64,000 bases of DNA from Eleginops maclovinus (taxonomy: Eukaryota > Chordata > Actinopteri > Perciformes > Eleginopidae): assembly GCF_036324505.1 (NCBI RefSeq), contig NC_086360.1, positions 11,287,793 to 11,351,792 of the forward strand, read 5' to 3'. This document shows, piece after piece, positions 13,051 to 26,181 of the stretch; the first letter of the stretch is position 1; each line of letters starts with the position of its first letter. The notes under the pieces were generated by a model. That model had not been told where the DNA came from and searched no databases. It saw only the letters and a list, made by a program, of their open reading frames with translations. A program made the translations under genes and the position numbers.

Positions 13051-16000
13051 GACTCTAAATACATGAAAAATGTTCTCCACGGCGGCCTGAGTCCCAAAAT
13101 TCAATTAAATCCTAGGTTTGAATCAAACGACTCACACAACTCATAAATAACAGGTTATGGCTACATTTATCAGCTTCTGTAATGGTAAACCAACATCAAA
13201 TTAACATAGGTGCTATTTACTGCAAAGACTTTAACTTGCGTCAACGCCTTTGTCAAGGTGTCTCTGAAAAAAACAGACAAATGCCAGGTTGGTTTGAAAC
13301 ATCGGTAATAACTTTATTAGCTGAGAGAACAGCTGTGTTTCTATCCTTTTCTAATTTTACCAGCTCGAATTTGGAGTACCTGATGTTTTGACCCCAAAGG
13401 TCACCTTAGGCATCCAATAAATGGAAGCTGTTATTATCACATCTTCTACTACGATGTTAATGTGCATGGTTAGCCTTGCTTACAGCCTTGCTGCTGGGCA
13501 ACCAAAAAACAGAGATCCACTTTTTTAATCCTTGAGTTCTAACTTTGAAACTGTAGGCTTATCTTTAGTGCTCTTGAGTATTCTCAGGAATATGTCTGGA
13601 GTAGGAAGATAAAAGAAATGAGTAGGGGCAGAGAAAGGTCTTCAAGTTGACATTATCCAGCCATCTGTGCAAGGGACTTTAAGATGGTTCAATGTTGACT
13701 GATAAGTCCGGCTCTGGTGTTCCTCTTTATCTTCATTTGGGGTGGACAGATTGCGACAGAAAGTATGTCTGGACAGGGAAGGCCAGAAGAAGGAGCAGAT
13801 TGTTCAGCTGCTGTCAAAGATGGATCAGAGGTCTGCAGTGTACTGGATGGATGAGTGTGTTCGCTGTGTGTTTGCACTGTCTATATGGACCCAGACTGCC
13901 AGACTCCATACATAGACAGCCAGGGTGCACGGCTAGGTCCAGGAAATGACTGCGATTATGCCAAATGTCCCCTTTGCCTCAGTGTCCTTCATGGTGATGG
14001 ATATGGTATGTAATGGAATGAAGACGTGGCCTCTTTGTTCATCAGTCTTTGCTGTCCTATTAGTTTTGAATGTACTATTCTCAAATGAGACATAAATGCC
14101 TTTTGCTATCTGTTCCCATGGCCTACATTAGCATATACTTTGAGTGATGAGTGAACATCTTCCCACAAAACATTTCAAGGCTACTAAGTTAGCCGGCACC
14201 CAAGGGTCATAAAAGGTGTCTTGTGCAAGTCACTGCATATCCATGCTCACATTCCTGCCAGTTTACAGGACGACCAGAGGCTGACAGTGTGAGGTAACCC
14301 AAAATTCCAGCACACATGGTCGTAAACTTTTGGCCACCACAGCGGGAAACACCTGCCCTTTCACATAGACACATGGAAGAATTGTGGGATCACACCTGGA
14401 TTGAAAATAGCAACAAAACCGAACAGCCAGAGCATTGATTCAAACTGATATCACATTTTTCTTGTTGTAATTAAGTTGAACTTGCTTTGCTCATATTTTG
14501 TAATCTATAATCCCTAAGTGAGTTAATCCTGAAGCCACAGGTCTGTGAAATCATTTACATCAAATAGAGTTTGGTCCCCAAATCCCACAATGCATTGGGT
14601 ACGAAGTAAAAGCATTACCATTCTGATATTAACATGAAGCTCTTTAATGTCTTCAAAATGTCTTTTCATCATATCGTCTTCATGACTTCAGAAAACGTGA
14701 TAGTTCTCAGAGATTTTGTAAAAGCTGTGCATACTGATGCCTTTTCCCTTTTCCTTTCTCTTCTCCTGTTTCATTTAACAAGCCAGAACGGTTCTTCTTC
14801 ACTGTTTCCAATTTTTTAATGAAGCCTAAACACACTCCACTAAATCAAACAACTACTAATTCCGCATTTATGTGGTGTTTGGTTTTCAGTCTTAATGTTT
14901 TCAAAAGTTCAAAGACTTAATTTTCAGAGGTTTTACCCACCAGACATTGGCATTGGGTTACTTTTTATTCATATAAGATATTGCTTCCTTAATCAAACAA
15001 GCATACATTTTTACTAGGGCTGAATGATCAAACTTTAGCAACACCCAATATACGTACTGTATAGGTATATCAAAACCCAGGAATAGACTTTAGGGTGAAT
15101 TGCGCAACATACAGACAGTGATTTATTGCAATATTACACACTATTACACAGACGTGTAATATTGCTTTCAGAGTAAGTGGAATTGCTCCAAGTTGACATG
15201 TATAACTGATTCATGGTTATTACATAGTCAACCTTGAAATCCAAGAATAAACTATTTGCTTCTACACTACATGTTGCATGAACTGAAACTTTCTTGGCCT
15301 TTGGTTGAAGAGTCGACTATTTTAAGGAGATTTATTTAATTAGTATTTGAGTTAACCTTATTATAAACAAACTGTATAAAAACAACTGTATAAAAAAACT
15401 CCTTTTGTGAAGGTAATAAAGCAGAGTCAATCAGACACTGTTTGAGGATGACTTGGCCAATAAATATTTGTAATGACTGAGCTTCAAGCATCACTATACT
15501 GAGCTTCCCCTTCCTGTGGATCAATGTTACATGAGTTGTGAATTCGGCTTGACGTATTGCTGTCTTATACAGAATTAAGCAAACAAACATAAACCATTGT
15601 GGCAACAACACTAATGAGAATCTCAATGCAGACCAATAAAGGACATGAAGTCATAATCTTTCCGGGCCTACAGATGTTTAGTAGAAAATGCACATTTTAG
15701 CCACATGTTATGTTTGCTTTAAAAATATCTTTCAGTCCATCAAAGACATTGCAAAAGCACTCTGTTTAAAGAGAATGTTTTTCTTTTGGTGGTTTTGACA
15801 AGGCTCGTTGGAGTTTGTATTTGGCATAATGAGGTTCCAGCAATAGGCCACACTTTCTGAATTGGGCTGATGTATTTTTCTTCCTAGTAATTATTGTATG
15901 CTGTTTGATTTGCTTGCTAAGAGTTGCCCAAAGTGCTGAGTAATGAGGCCGTTGGCTGGGTTACTTTTGTCAGTTGCTCCTGTGACTTGAGTCGGACAAC

Positions 16001-18816
16001 AAATCATACAACATGGTCATGAAGTGAAAGCTTTTTCCTCCAGGGAGTCAATGGATGTAAGAGAATAATGTGATCCTGTGTGAGTCTTTGTGTGTTTGGA
16101 CACTACACATTCGCATTAAAGGGAAACTATTAGAGATTTTTTACATCCATGTTATGTCAGAGCATGACCTGTGTACAGTCTAGCGCAACAAGCTACACAC
16201 CTTGATGAAGTCGTAAATTCTGTCAATGAGTCGAAACCTTGAAAGACAGATTTATTTTGCTCCTTTCTGACAGTGCTGAATTAGCCCAGCGCTCTGATGG
16301 ATTACCTGCGACTGACCTAGAGTGTTAGTTGTGATGAATCTGTCCAAATCCATCTGGGGCCCCACCTGAGTGATGGCCTGGCTGTTATCAGTTGAAAGCT
16401 GACACTGGCTGGGTATGTTGTGGCAAAACATCAGCACCAAGACAGTTTTTGTTTAACGATGTTTGGATTCTTAGTCCGGGGAAACATTTTGGAAAGCCTA
16501 TCTTATACAACACAAAGATGAAACTATGAGAAAGTCATTAAAAAGTATAACAAATTCCCATAAATCTCAGTAACCTGGATGTACTGGATTTGAATGCACC
16601 ACATATTTGATAGACAGTGTACTAATTGCACAATGATGACAATAAACTTCTCTTTGCAAATTGATTAAAAGAGGTTAGCGGACCCAGTGCGACAATGGGA
16701 AATAACTATGTATGCCAACAAATGTACATTTTGTGTAATTCTACATCATTTGTTTTTAAAGGAAAATTAGGCCAGATGACAATATCTGTCAATCTGTCTG
16801 ACAGTTTTTAGTCAGTAAACGTTATATTTCGGTCTGCAGTCACTGCTGGAAAATGTATCTTCCAGCTTTTATCTGGGACAAAGGTTATAAAGAGGTTGCC
16901 TACTTAGTATTCTTGCGAGACCTGAAACTGCAACTATTAGTTCACCTCGAGTACTTTTATTTTTCTGTTCAGATATGTATGGCATATTAAAAACCAACAC
17001 CACTGTGTCTTCAGGCCTAATAACTGTACTCTGCTTGACTGAATTAGTAACATTTTTGAAAACTTGTCTTGTTTAAGAATCAGTAAAATGGCCCTTTATT
17101 GAACTCCAACTTAGACTGGAAAATCTGGCTCCAATAAACCGCCTTTTGGTTCAGGAAAATGTATTCTTAATCCTGCTATTCATATAGATCTTGCCAATGA
17201 AACACTATCTAGCCTGAGGCCAAGATCATGGGCATCCATTAAGCCAAATACGCATAAGGTAAAGGCAGACAAATCGCCAGTTTTAATATTCAAAATGGCA
17301 CCTGTGTTTCTTCAATGTACCCAACATGTGGATCGGTCACATCATTATTATCCACAGTAATCCCCTCGGTGTCAAGAGTTCACAGAGGATTGATCCATCT
17401 CTGATGCTATGTCAGACATGTGCTTTTTATTTGGTCACCAAGCAGCCGCGCTGCGTATCAGCATTGCAGAACCAGCTGGGAATGCACTCCTGCGCTGCTT
17501 TGTTCGGAACATAGGCAAGTAGTGGTTATCATGTTCTGACTTTTAAAACACACTTTTGAGTTTGATGATCTCATCTTCATCATATTATCAGTAGTTCTTA
17601 AGCTCATAATGTGGGTTTTTCTTTTAAGTCAAATCTTCCCTAAAATTCCCAAATCAGGCAACGCCATGTTTTTGACTTTTTCCATTGAAGGAACCCGGTA
17701 CTTGATGGATGTTTCTTTGCTTTAGTTCTTGCAGATATGGCCCATAAAACGTTTCACTGTGCAACAAAGTACTTTTACAAAAATTGATTCAGATTTTTGT
17801 TCATTTGCAGATTTTGTCTAAATCCTACACACCCATTGATTTTAAATGTTGCAGAGTGAGGTCCCTGATTACAAGTCACAAATTTGCCTTAAGGGCTTTC
17901 ATCTGTTCAGCATACGATACACTGTCATTACACTCTTGATTCAGATGAGGCAAAACTCATGGGCTGAAACTTAAAATATAATACTAGTTCCGTTATTATA
18001 GTTTCTTTAAACAAACATGATCTATAGTTTGTTTAAATAAAATAAAAGTAATACCAAACTAGCTCATTATAAATCAGGGAAATACCCCTGAGGGTTCAGG
18101 TTTGAGATTGAGCTCTTCTAAGTCCTGATCTTTTGGTAAACAGTTGGGACTTTATCTTGGTAGTATAGCAAAGCCAAATTAGCGTTGCCATGGTGTTTTT
18201 GCTGTTCCTGAATATTGCCTTAAATCCAACAGATGGGCAATACTTTACAAGTCATTCCTTGGAGTTTATATTATCAACATTTTGGCTGCCTTATCACTTA
18301 TTGTAATAATACTTATTGTTTCTTCAAATAATATAAAGCACATTTCTTTCTGGTACTATACAAACTTTTTTAACTACCTTTTTCAAAACAACAATTTAGA
18401 AAATATTTCAGCTAGTGATATGAAAGTATATCACATATTATAGATTTAATTGTAAAGTAAGCTCCTTTTCATTAGCTTTCCAGAGAACTTGTGAATTATT
18501 GATATTATTAGAACCGGCTTTGGTCTCTGAAATCCCACAGTAATCTTTCATTCAGAATTAGATTTGATAGGAGGCCAGTGCCAGCAGGATTGTGGTGTGG
18601 AGTTCATTTCCTCCATGTGCAGCATGGGAGTAGGAGGAGTGGGGTGCTTTTGGGGGGCTACAGAGGGGCAGGGGTCTTGGAAGAGCTAAGAATGACACGT
18701 AATTAATCAGCATATGCAGAAGACCGATATCACTTCAGTGTGGAGGCTGGAATAGAGGCCCATCTGTGCTGAACAGCTGCAGGAGGAAACTGGGCCTTTG
18801 CCTTTCTTAGACATGT
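13051..18816. other. gene-free intergenic DNA
   Basis: No credible gene is visible. All open frames are short and lack domains. A perfect inverted repeat at 15128-15165 is annotated separately. The block at 18540-18800 is repeat-free, with a TAATTAAT homeodomain core at 18700-18707 and a CATATG E-box at 18711-18716, and is raised as a possible enhancer. Confidence 0.55.
15128..15165. repeat. perfect 12-bp inverted repeat (stem-loop)
   Basis: GCAATATTACAC at 15128-15139 is the exact reverse complement of GTGTAATATTGC at 15154-15165, with a 14-nt loop. The stem does not extend outward, so it is too short for a typical pre-miRNA. It could be the core of a small decayed transposable element. Confidence 0.8.
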
Positions 18817-19044
<228 letters not shown>

Positions 19045-19902
19045 TGTAGGTTTTAATAGCCTTCCCACATCTGTTTATTTAGAAAAGAAACCATTGTGTC
19101 ATTCAGTTATTCTAACAACCTACACCAGGGCCAATGTTAGTCCCACAATGACGGCTTTTTAAATACACAGTTTACACTCCTATGAAGTGGCCTCATAACT
19201 GACTTGGAGCCTCAGGAACGTGCCAAATGGGGGAACATGCTTGGGTTTCACATTCCCTCCCGCACTACTTGACGTCTCTATAGCAGACTATGATGCCAGA
19301 GGTTGGTCGGGGGAGATCTGGTGGGGGCCATTTGTCTTGGTCTCGTGTGCTTTTTCTGGGTCTAATCTCTTAAATTGGTACTCGAGGTTTGGAGGCCTGC
19401 CAGAAAACTGCAGGGGTTCTGGGATGCAAGTATGAAAGCTGTGCAAAAGCTGTGCAAAAGCTGTGTGAGAGGGTGAGATGGTATACTGCTGAGTGTTCTG
19501 TTGTTTACATATCCTAGAAACTGTGTACTTAAAGACTGGGTAGCTTTAATGTTACAGTGCACAGAGGGCATCAGTGTAATTCTTTATAAAAAAAACATGT
19601 TCAACCTAGTATACTAACTTAGAGTTGTATTTCAGAAATTGATTACAGAAAAAGAATTGCCAATGAAATAACCCTTTGGAATTGTTTTCACAAAAACATA
19701 GAAGAAAAGGTTTTCAGCCTCTTAAATCTGGAAATGTTGGTTTTGGACTGACAACAAAATACATTTTAAGACTTCACCTTGGACTTTTGTTTTATTGACC
19801 AAAGTATTAATATATTTCTCTAGAAAATAATTGAGTTAATAATGAACAGCAACACTTTCCTTAATGAGAAAATACACAAAGATCAGAGCATAAAGAATGT
19901 TG
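19045..19902. other. intergenic DNA
   Basis: No gene is recognised. A short tandem duplication of AAGCTGTGCA-type units lies near 19436-19464. The remainder is unremarkable. Confidence 0.5.
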
Positions 19903-20010
19903 CTGGTTAACATGCTAACATAAGGCTAATTGGATATAAACACTGCTAAGCTCAGGTACCGTTGATGCCATTAGTTTTACAAATATTGTATATAAACCAG
20001 AGTAATTAAG
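19903..20010 (+). repeat. degenerate dispersed fish repeat (family B)
   Basis: Phrases such as AACATGCTAACATAAGGCTA, GCTAAGCTCAGGTACCGTTG and CCATTAGTTTTACAAATAT follow the order of a very common percomorph repeat that I recognise (TTAGCATGCTAAC, then CACAAAGTACAGCTGAGGC, then GTCATTAGTTTTGCAGGT, then AAACCAAAGTA). The copy is diverged and truncated. Recognition is from memory of the family and would need a repeat-library search. Confidence 0.55.
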
Positions 20011-23000
20011 TACCTCAAGTATTTGATACTTTTTCCAGATGGCCCTAACAATAATTGTGGGCCTGTGACGGGACACAAACTGTGGTTTCCTGTATGAAGT
20101 CAAACATGCAACATTTTTACCCACTGATCCAACCTCCACACCCTTACTTTCTGCCATGCCACATATAGCAGGTACTGAACTTTGACATTGGACGTAAAGT
20201 ATTACCTCCCGCGTGGCCATTTTTAAAAACTTTGTGGGATACTGAGGCTGAAAGTATGCTTTACTTATCATAGGGCTTGTTATTGAACCTCAAATCTTCT
20301 TCACTAGCTATACTATGTGTTCAATCTAACAAGTTTTAAAACTGCTGGCAATTTAAAGTTGACATTGGATAGTTCTTTCTGCAAGTTAAGTCAAGTTCTG
20401 AACTGTTTGTGTTAGGAAAACATTACATACAATGCAGTAACAAGTTGTATAATGAATGTTGGTAATCAGGAGGAAACGTATTAGTATTTGTCATACTTCA
20501 GGTATTCTTTTGGTATTAGTAATTCAGTTCAAGTACTAGATTTGCAGCAGCACTATCACATTTAGGCGACATCTAGCGCTACAGTCAGTTATAACACCAC
20601 TATCACAACATCTTTGGTCGAATAAACAAAGTCAAAAATAACCTTTCCTTTTTGAACAATAATAAAGAATGCAGTTCACTTGAAGTGTGAAAGTCCTCAT
20701 CACTCTCAATGAAGAAACTGAATCTTTTATAAACATTACATCAGGCCTGTTTAGCACATGTTGTGGGGATTATGCGTAGAGTTTCTATGTTATATTTTTA
20801 CATGTTAAACTCTGTCTTGCTGCTCTCCATGTTAGGAAGATTGAGGTCATGTGTCTGTGTCGGAGGTTAGGTCTTTATTGGTTGGTCCGTATGTGCTGGT
20901 GTTTGTCTGCATTGATATGAAAGGCCTTTGGGCCTGTGTAAACAGCCGCTATACTGGCTGATGGCTGAGCAGCATGTGTTGAAGCAGCTGCTCGTGTGAT
21001 ATGCGGTGTGTGGAGGCCGTGTAGACACTCAAAGAGGTCTGTCGAGGTAAATACTGTAAAAGTTACCTGGATGTCATTATAGATCTAAAAGCACATTCTC
21101 GACCACTAATGGACTTTGCTGTTTACTATTAGACGACATATGGGCCAGGATGTCTAGGTCTGCCTGTTTTAGGGGCTCAAATAATGAAAATAACCCTCAT
21201 GCCCTGCAGGAAGAGGAGGGCCTCCATCTCTTTACCACCTATAGCTGCAAATTGGTATAAGCCATTGTTGTGTGTGCAGACAATCTGCGTGAATGCTTGA
21301 TTGTAGAAGGGTGTTTGGACAGTTTGTAAAGTCTTTTAGAGTGCCTTAGTGTTGCAGAAAGCTACAGTGCATGCAATTTGATCCTGGACGTAGCACCATT
21401 GATGTATGTCATACCTCTCTCTCTCTCTGGCATTTCTGCCCTCTCACAAAAAGGTCACAATGCCTGTAGACTTCCTGTCTGGTCATCTACAATATCATAT
21501 ATCTGTTTAATATACATTGGGTGTTTTAGGGGTGGGGGCATTATATGACTTTATGGGGACAGTAGACAGAAGACAGGAAATGAGTACAGATAGTACGGTG
21601 CACCTTGCAGCTAGTTCCTTTTCACCAAAGTTGACCGAATACACAGTCAAGCCCTCGTTTAAGTTATCAAAATGTTACACTGATTCATGCGATTGTGATG
21701 ATTAGTTTATCAGAGTTTGTTCTCTGTTTTCATATTCATTTTCATAGACTAATGTCTAGATCAGGTTGTATCTTCTAGACGTTATATTGCAGTGGACTGT
21801 GCTAAAAGGGTCAGCAGGATCAGTGCCGATCTGACATGATGGATGACTTTAATCTCACTGATTAAAGGAATACGCCCCCTATAACACTTCATTTAACATT
21901 TTAACCATTTAGCAGGATTTTGAAGAAGGGATCCACCCACTCAGTTTAGTCACTTTGAAGCACAACAGGAAACAAAGTTTCAATGTCATACTCTCTAAAA
22001 ATGTGGGTGTGTATCACTGACTTAAGTCAAATGTGTTTATTTCCCTGAAAACTAAGAGAGTTTGTTTTGTTATTTTGTGCTGCAGGACTTCTTCCCTTAT
22101 CAGCATGATTCTTAAAAGCAAAACACTTGTAAATGATAAAAATAGTTGGTTTATTTTTGACTTTCTGTCATTATCTGCCAACTTGTACTGTTGTAATCAC
22201 TTGTGTGTCACTGTGCAGTCCCCCACCGAACAAATCAACACAAATCCCCAGAAGATGACGGACTAACCAGAGGCAAATTAATAGGCAGACACGAGGAAGG
22301 AAATGAATCCGTAATCTTATTTGATTCCGTTCCAAATAACTTATCACTTGCCATTATCGCTTCTCAGAAATCTCAAAGAGGAAGCAATTTGAATGGATAG
22401 TTCCTGCCAACTCATTTCCTGTATCCTGATATTTCCTTTTTCAGACAGCGCTGTGCAGGCCCACTGCTGCTGACCTTCTCTGCTGGGATTCAGCTCCAGC
22501 AGGTACTCATGAAATCCTCACAACACAGCTCTCTTTACACTTCAGCAGCAGAAGTCCTGTGACCATTAATGAGTTGGAGCTGTTTAAAATCTGCAGCAAG
22601 AATGTCAAAATGTATCAAATAGAGCAACATAAATGTCTTTAATGACATCTTTTTAGTTTTTCTTTCTAATAGAAACTGTAAAAACAAGTTGAAACCATTA
22701 TGTAGTGATGATTTTTATTCAACCAAAGTTATAATTCAAGTAATTTTCCAAAACACCTGTTGGCAATGTTTGGTTAAAATATAGTTTTCTTCAGACAACT
22801 TAGTTCTCGGTTCTCTGAACATCGGCAGGGGATGGTTTTAATACCATTATGTTTGTCCCTTAATTGGACTGTTGCGGCGAGAACTCTGGTTTAATTGAGC
22901 CCTCAAAGTAACGACACTCCGCGCTCGGTGTAGCACATCTGGTTTGAGCGTACAGCTGTTGGCAAAGACAAAAGTGTTGGATGATTCAATGAGCTTTTTT

Positions 23001-23606
23001 TCTGTCTGTTTAGGATAAAAGATTGTTTTATGTGGTTGATGAGTTTTTAAAGAGGTATTTTCTCTTAGAAGTTTTGACTTAATCAATTTTCAAAAGATGC
23101 AAATTATTATGGACTCTGAAAGGCTAAATTGCTGCTTAATTGACACAAATATAAAAAGATGAATGAATTCTTTGCTTGAATGGTGTTGCCTCTGTTTCCT
23201 ATTACAGTTGTGCTAAAAGCACTTAAAACAATGAAGACGTTGTTTTTTGGGAATCTGTTGTTGAAGAACATAGTGTTTCTATTCTTTGTGCTGGAGGGCA
23301 AGGCAGGAGAGAGACTCCTGAGGTATTGAGTTCCTTGTATCCATCATTTTCGACGAGTTGGGACTTTGGAGTAGCGCCAGCAGCGTCTGTGCTAGCCAGC
23401 CGTAACTGACATTGAGTGCATTGTTTGCAGTGGGGAGCTCACGGCTGTGGCCTAAAGGTACATTCCTGAGATCAGAATGCTGTTTGAAACACAAACAGCC
23501 TTTGTGCCCTCGCTGCTCTCTTTCCCCAACTCCCTCATCCACATCAGGCCTCAAGAACTAAACTGCCTCCTCTCGCTCATGTGTCAACATGTGGGCTATC
23601 ATTTTA

Positions 23607-23608
<2 letters not shown>
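20011..23608. other. gene-free intergenic DNA
   Basis: No coding gene is seen. Two items stand out: a repeat-free block at 22205-22400 that looks like candidate conserved non-coding DNA, and an exon-like 58-bp segment at 22445-22502 flanked by good splice-site consensus. Both are treated in the findings. Confidence 0.5.
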
Positions 23609-23702
<94 letters not shown>

Positions 23703-23707
23703 TACAC
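23609..23707. repeat. (CA)n microsatellite with CACATA sub-array
   Basis: A CA dinucleotide array passes into CACATA hexamer units at about 23665-23692 before ending in ACACACATACACC. Thr-His and Thr-Tyr open frames over it are not genes. Confidence 0.97.
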
Positions 23708-25490
23708 CCTTGTGTGTTATTTTGATTATGAGGTCCAGGGAGATATATTTGGGCAAATTTCTAACTCTTTTAAAAGTCAAACGTTTTTTAAAATCAACAA
23801 GATATTCAGAATCTTAATGACCTTTTTGATGGTCAGCGGAAATATATTATAACTATAAAAATAATCATCCAGGGCTGCTAGAGCTTTTGCTTTGTAATGT
23901 TCCCCAATTTGATGACCAATCATAGATTTCAACAGCAGGTCAATGAAAACAGTCTTTTCTCTAGGTCAGTTCATCCAATACGATTGAACATGCTAGAAAA
24001 CTGTTTCTGTTTTGATTCAAACCTTTGGAAGAAATATTTGAAGATCCGCTGAAAGTTTTTTTTCCCCCAAACTGCTTTATTGTACAATTTAGAAAATGAA
24101 ATACTCTTTGCACAGAAAAACCTACTTCTACTACTTTAATTGGAATATGTAAGTCAAAACCACCAAAGATATTTAAACTCTGTTAAATTGCAACTAATCC
24201 ACATCCTCTGTGTTAATTTAGTTTTTAGAGACCTTATTTATACAGTATGGACACACACCTGTGAATAACTTTAAGCATTATGTCACCAGATATGTATAGT
24301 AGAGATTAATATCAAGAAAAGTTCTACTGTATAACAACTGTAACATTAATTTAACAAGTGTGAATTGACACATCTTCCATAGAGGCTGTATCAAGATATT
24401 CTGAATTATATTCAGGGATAAACACTAACTTGGAAAACTGTCACTTTTTATTACCCTTTGCCCAACAATGCAACAGATGCATAAAGAAATGATTCTGTTA
24501 TTTACAGCAAAACTCCTGGAGTACACTTATTAACACAGGCTGATGATATGGTATAAACATCTGTAGTCAGTCAAGTCAGTATGACTGGATTAATACCAGA
24601 TCACATGTTGAGGCAAGACACAGCAAATGAATGTCCCCGTGATTCACCGGCTTAACATTTGACATTGCAATAATGCAAGTGCAATAATAGGAAGTGGGAA
24701 GTTAGCCTTAATACGTGATCATCATATTAAATGATGTTCACTAAGTGCCCTTTTTACCCCTCAATTAGTTTGTACTCAACTGCTCTGCTGAGGAAGTGTT
24801 AATAGGATAGGGATGATTAATTTATCAATGAGGATGCTGCACTGATCATTAGCACTGCAGGCCTGGAGTTCAGTTGTAATATTGTACAGCAGTCAGTGTC
24901 ATTATCAACTATCTGCAGAATATTGCACTTTAGAAAGTGCTTTACTGGGGTGTCATGCTGGTTTTGTTGCACATACTGTAGTTTGTGACTTTGTTACATG
25001 AAGCAAAGAATACGTCATGAGATTATATTTAGTATTGTAAATACAAAACATTGCAAGCAACAGCTCATGATTATTACTACAATGGGAAATATCAACTATT
25101 ATTTTGTAAACCTTCTGTTATTCCCTTAAACAACGTCTATATACTATTCGGCATGAATTAAGAAATAATAAATACATTTATTTGTCTTTTGCTTTCATTC
25201 ATACAAGATAGGTACGTGATATTATTTAGTAATACTGTAAATTAAAATCAAGAACCAAAGCTAGTGATCTTAAAAAAAAACATACCATCACAATATTTTA
25301 TGGTGTGAATATATATGTTATATGTTCTGATTTAATTTTTGAAAATACTGTAAGTATGAAAGGTTTTAGAGTAACCTGCTCCCCCTCCCCCAGATATTAT
25401 ACTAAAAGAGGACTGCTCTTTCCACTAAATCTACTCACCAACACATTCATCTCACCTGACCTTGTGTTTCTCAAGCCCATTTTGCTCCCC
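23708..25490. other. gene-free DNA upstream of gas1
   Basis: AT-rich with no gene. The 24780-24920 part is repeat-free and contains GATTAATTTATCAATGAGGA, rich in homeodomain-type TAAT cores. It is a candidate proximal enhancer 1.3 kb upstream of the gas1 promoter region. Confidence 0.5.
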
Positions 25491-25910
25491 TTCTGAACTC
25501 CCGCCCATCATTACGTAGGAACCCACAACAAGTGGCCAACCAATGAGAAGCACCTCGCTAATATGTAGAGGGGGCTAAGGGGCAGAAAGACAAATGCTCA
25601 AAGGGGAGAGAGTAGAGGACCACTTGCGACCCACAAGGGTTGTTGTTTTTCCCCTTGCACTATTTGTTTGCACACCCGTGCGCACAAGGACTGCTAAATG
25701 ATCCAGCGCACTCCTCCAAAGGGCTCTCGGGACATACAGCTTCGCTTTTTGTCTGAGATCCGCTAGCAGAGAGGACGCAAGAGATCGCTGAGCTGGAGGC
25801 AGTTTTGTTACACGAATTTAAAGAATCCCAGCGATGGAATAAGCTGCTGCAGAAACTCTCTTAAACTTCTGGAGAACTTTTTTTTCGGCGTCTTTTTTTT
25901 TTTTACTCCT
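25491..25910 (+). promoter_or_regulatory. gas1: gas1 promoter and 5' untranslated region
   Basis: GC content rises sharply here relative to the flanks. A CCCGCCC GC-box core lies at about 25500-25506 and an inverted-Y-box-like AACCAATGAG (CCAAT at 25540-25544). No clear TATA box is seen. Transcription probably starts between about 25570 and 25750, but the exact start cannot be fixed from sequence. A two-codon upstream ORF (ATG at 25834) lies within the leader. The segment ends at a GTAAGT donor at 25911. Confidence 0.55.
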
Positions 25911-26173
25911 GTAAGTCTCTATTTCAGTTTCCCCCAATCATGTATGGATAGCGGCAGTTTCGCACAAGAATCCGGCTCAAATGGATCATCGCTGACGGGT
26001 TTATGGAGCCGGGATTACACAGCGCAGTGCCAGCCTGTTGAACGCCCACACACGGGCCTATCACACACCATCTGCCTCGGAGTAAATGACACTCTCCAGT
26101 AAAGACACTATCCATGGGAGTAGTGTAGAGGTTTTGCATGTGACACTGCTGTGGGTTCTACCCTATCTTGCAG
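25911..26173 (+). other. gas1: putative 5'UTR intron of gas1
   Basis: GTAAGT at 25911 matches the 5' splice consensus. TCTACCCTATCTTGCAG ending at 26173 matches a 3' splice site, and a TGAC branch-like motif lies 30 nt upstream (A at 26143). Removing these 263 nt would place the junction 8 nt before the preferred start codon at 26182. It would delete upstream ATGs including those at 25940, 25944 (a 52-codon uORF ending at 26102), 25981, 26003 and the weak in-frame ATG at 26086. Mammalian GAS1 is usually described as intronless, so this is inference and may be an unused pair of sites. Confidence 0.4.
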
Positions 26174-26181
26174 CCAGAACA

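Noticed and set aside
26086..26181. N-terminal 32-residue extension of Gas1
   Set aside because: The upstream ATG has a weak context, lies within the putative intron, and the extension does not resemble known GAS1 N-termini; kept only as an alternative.
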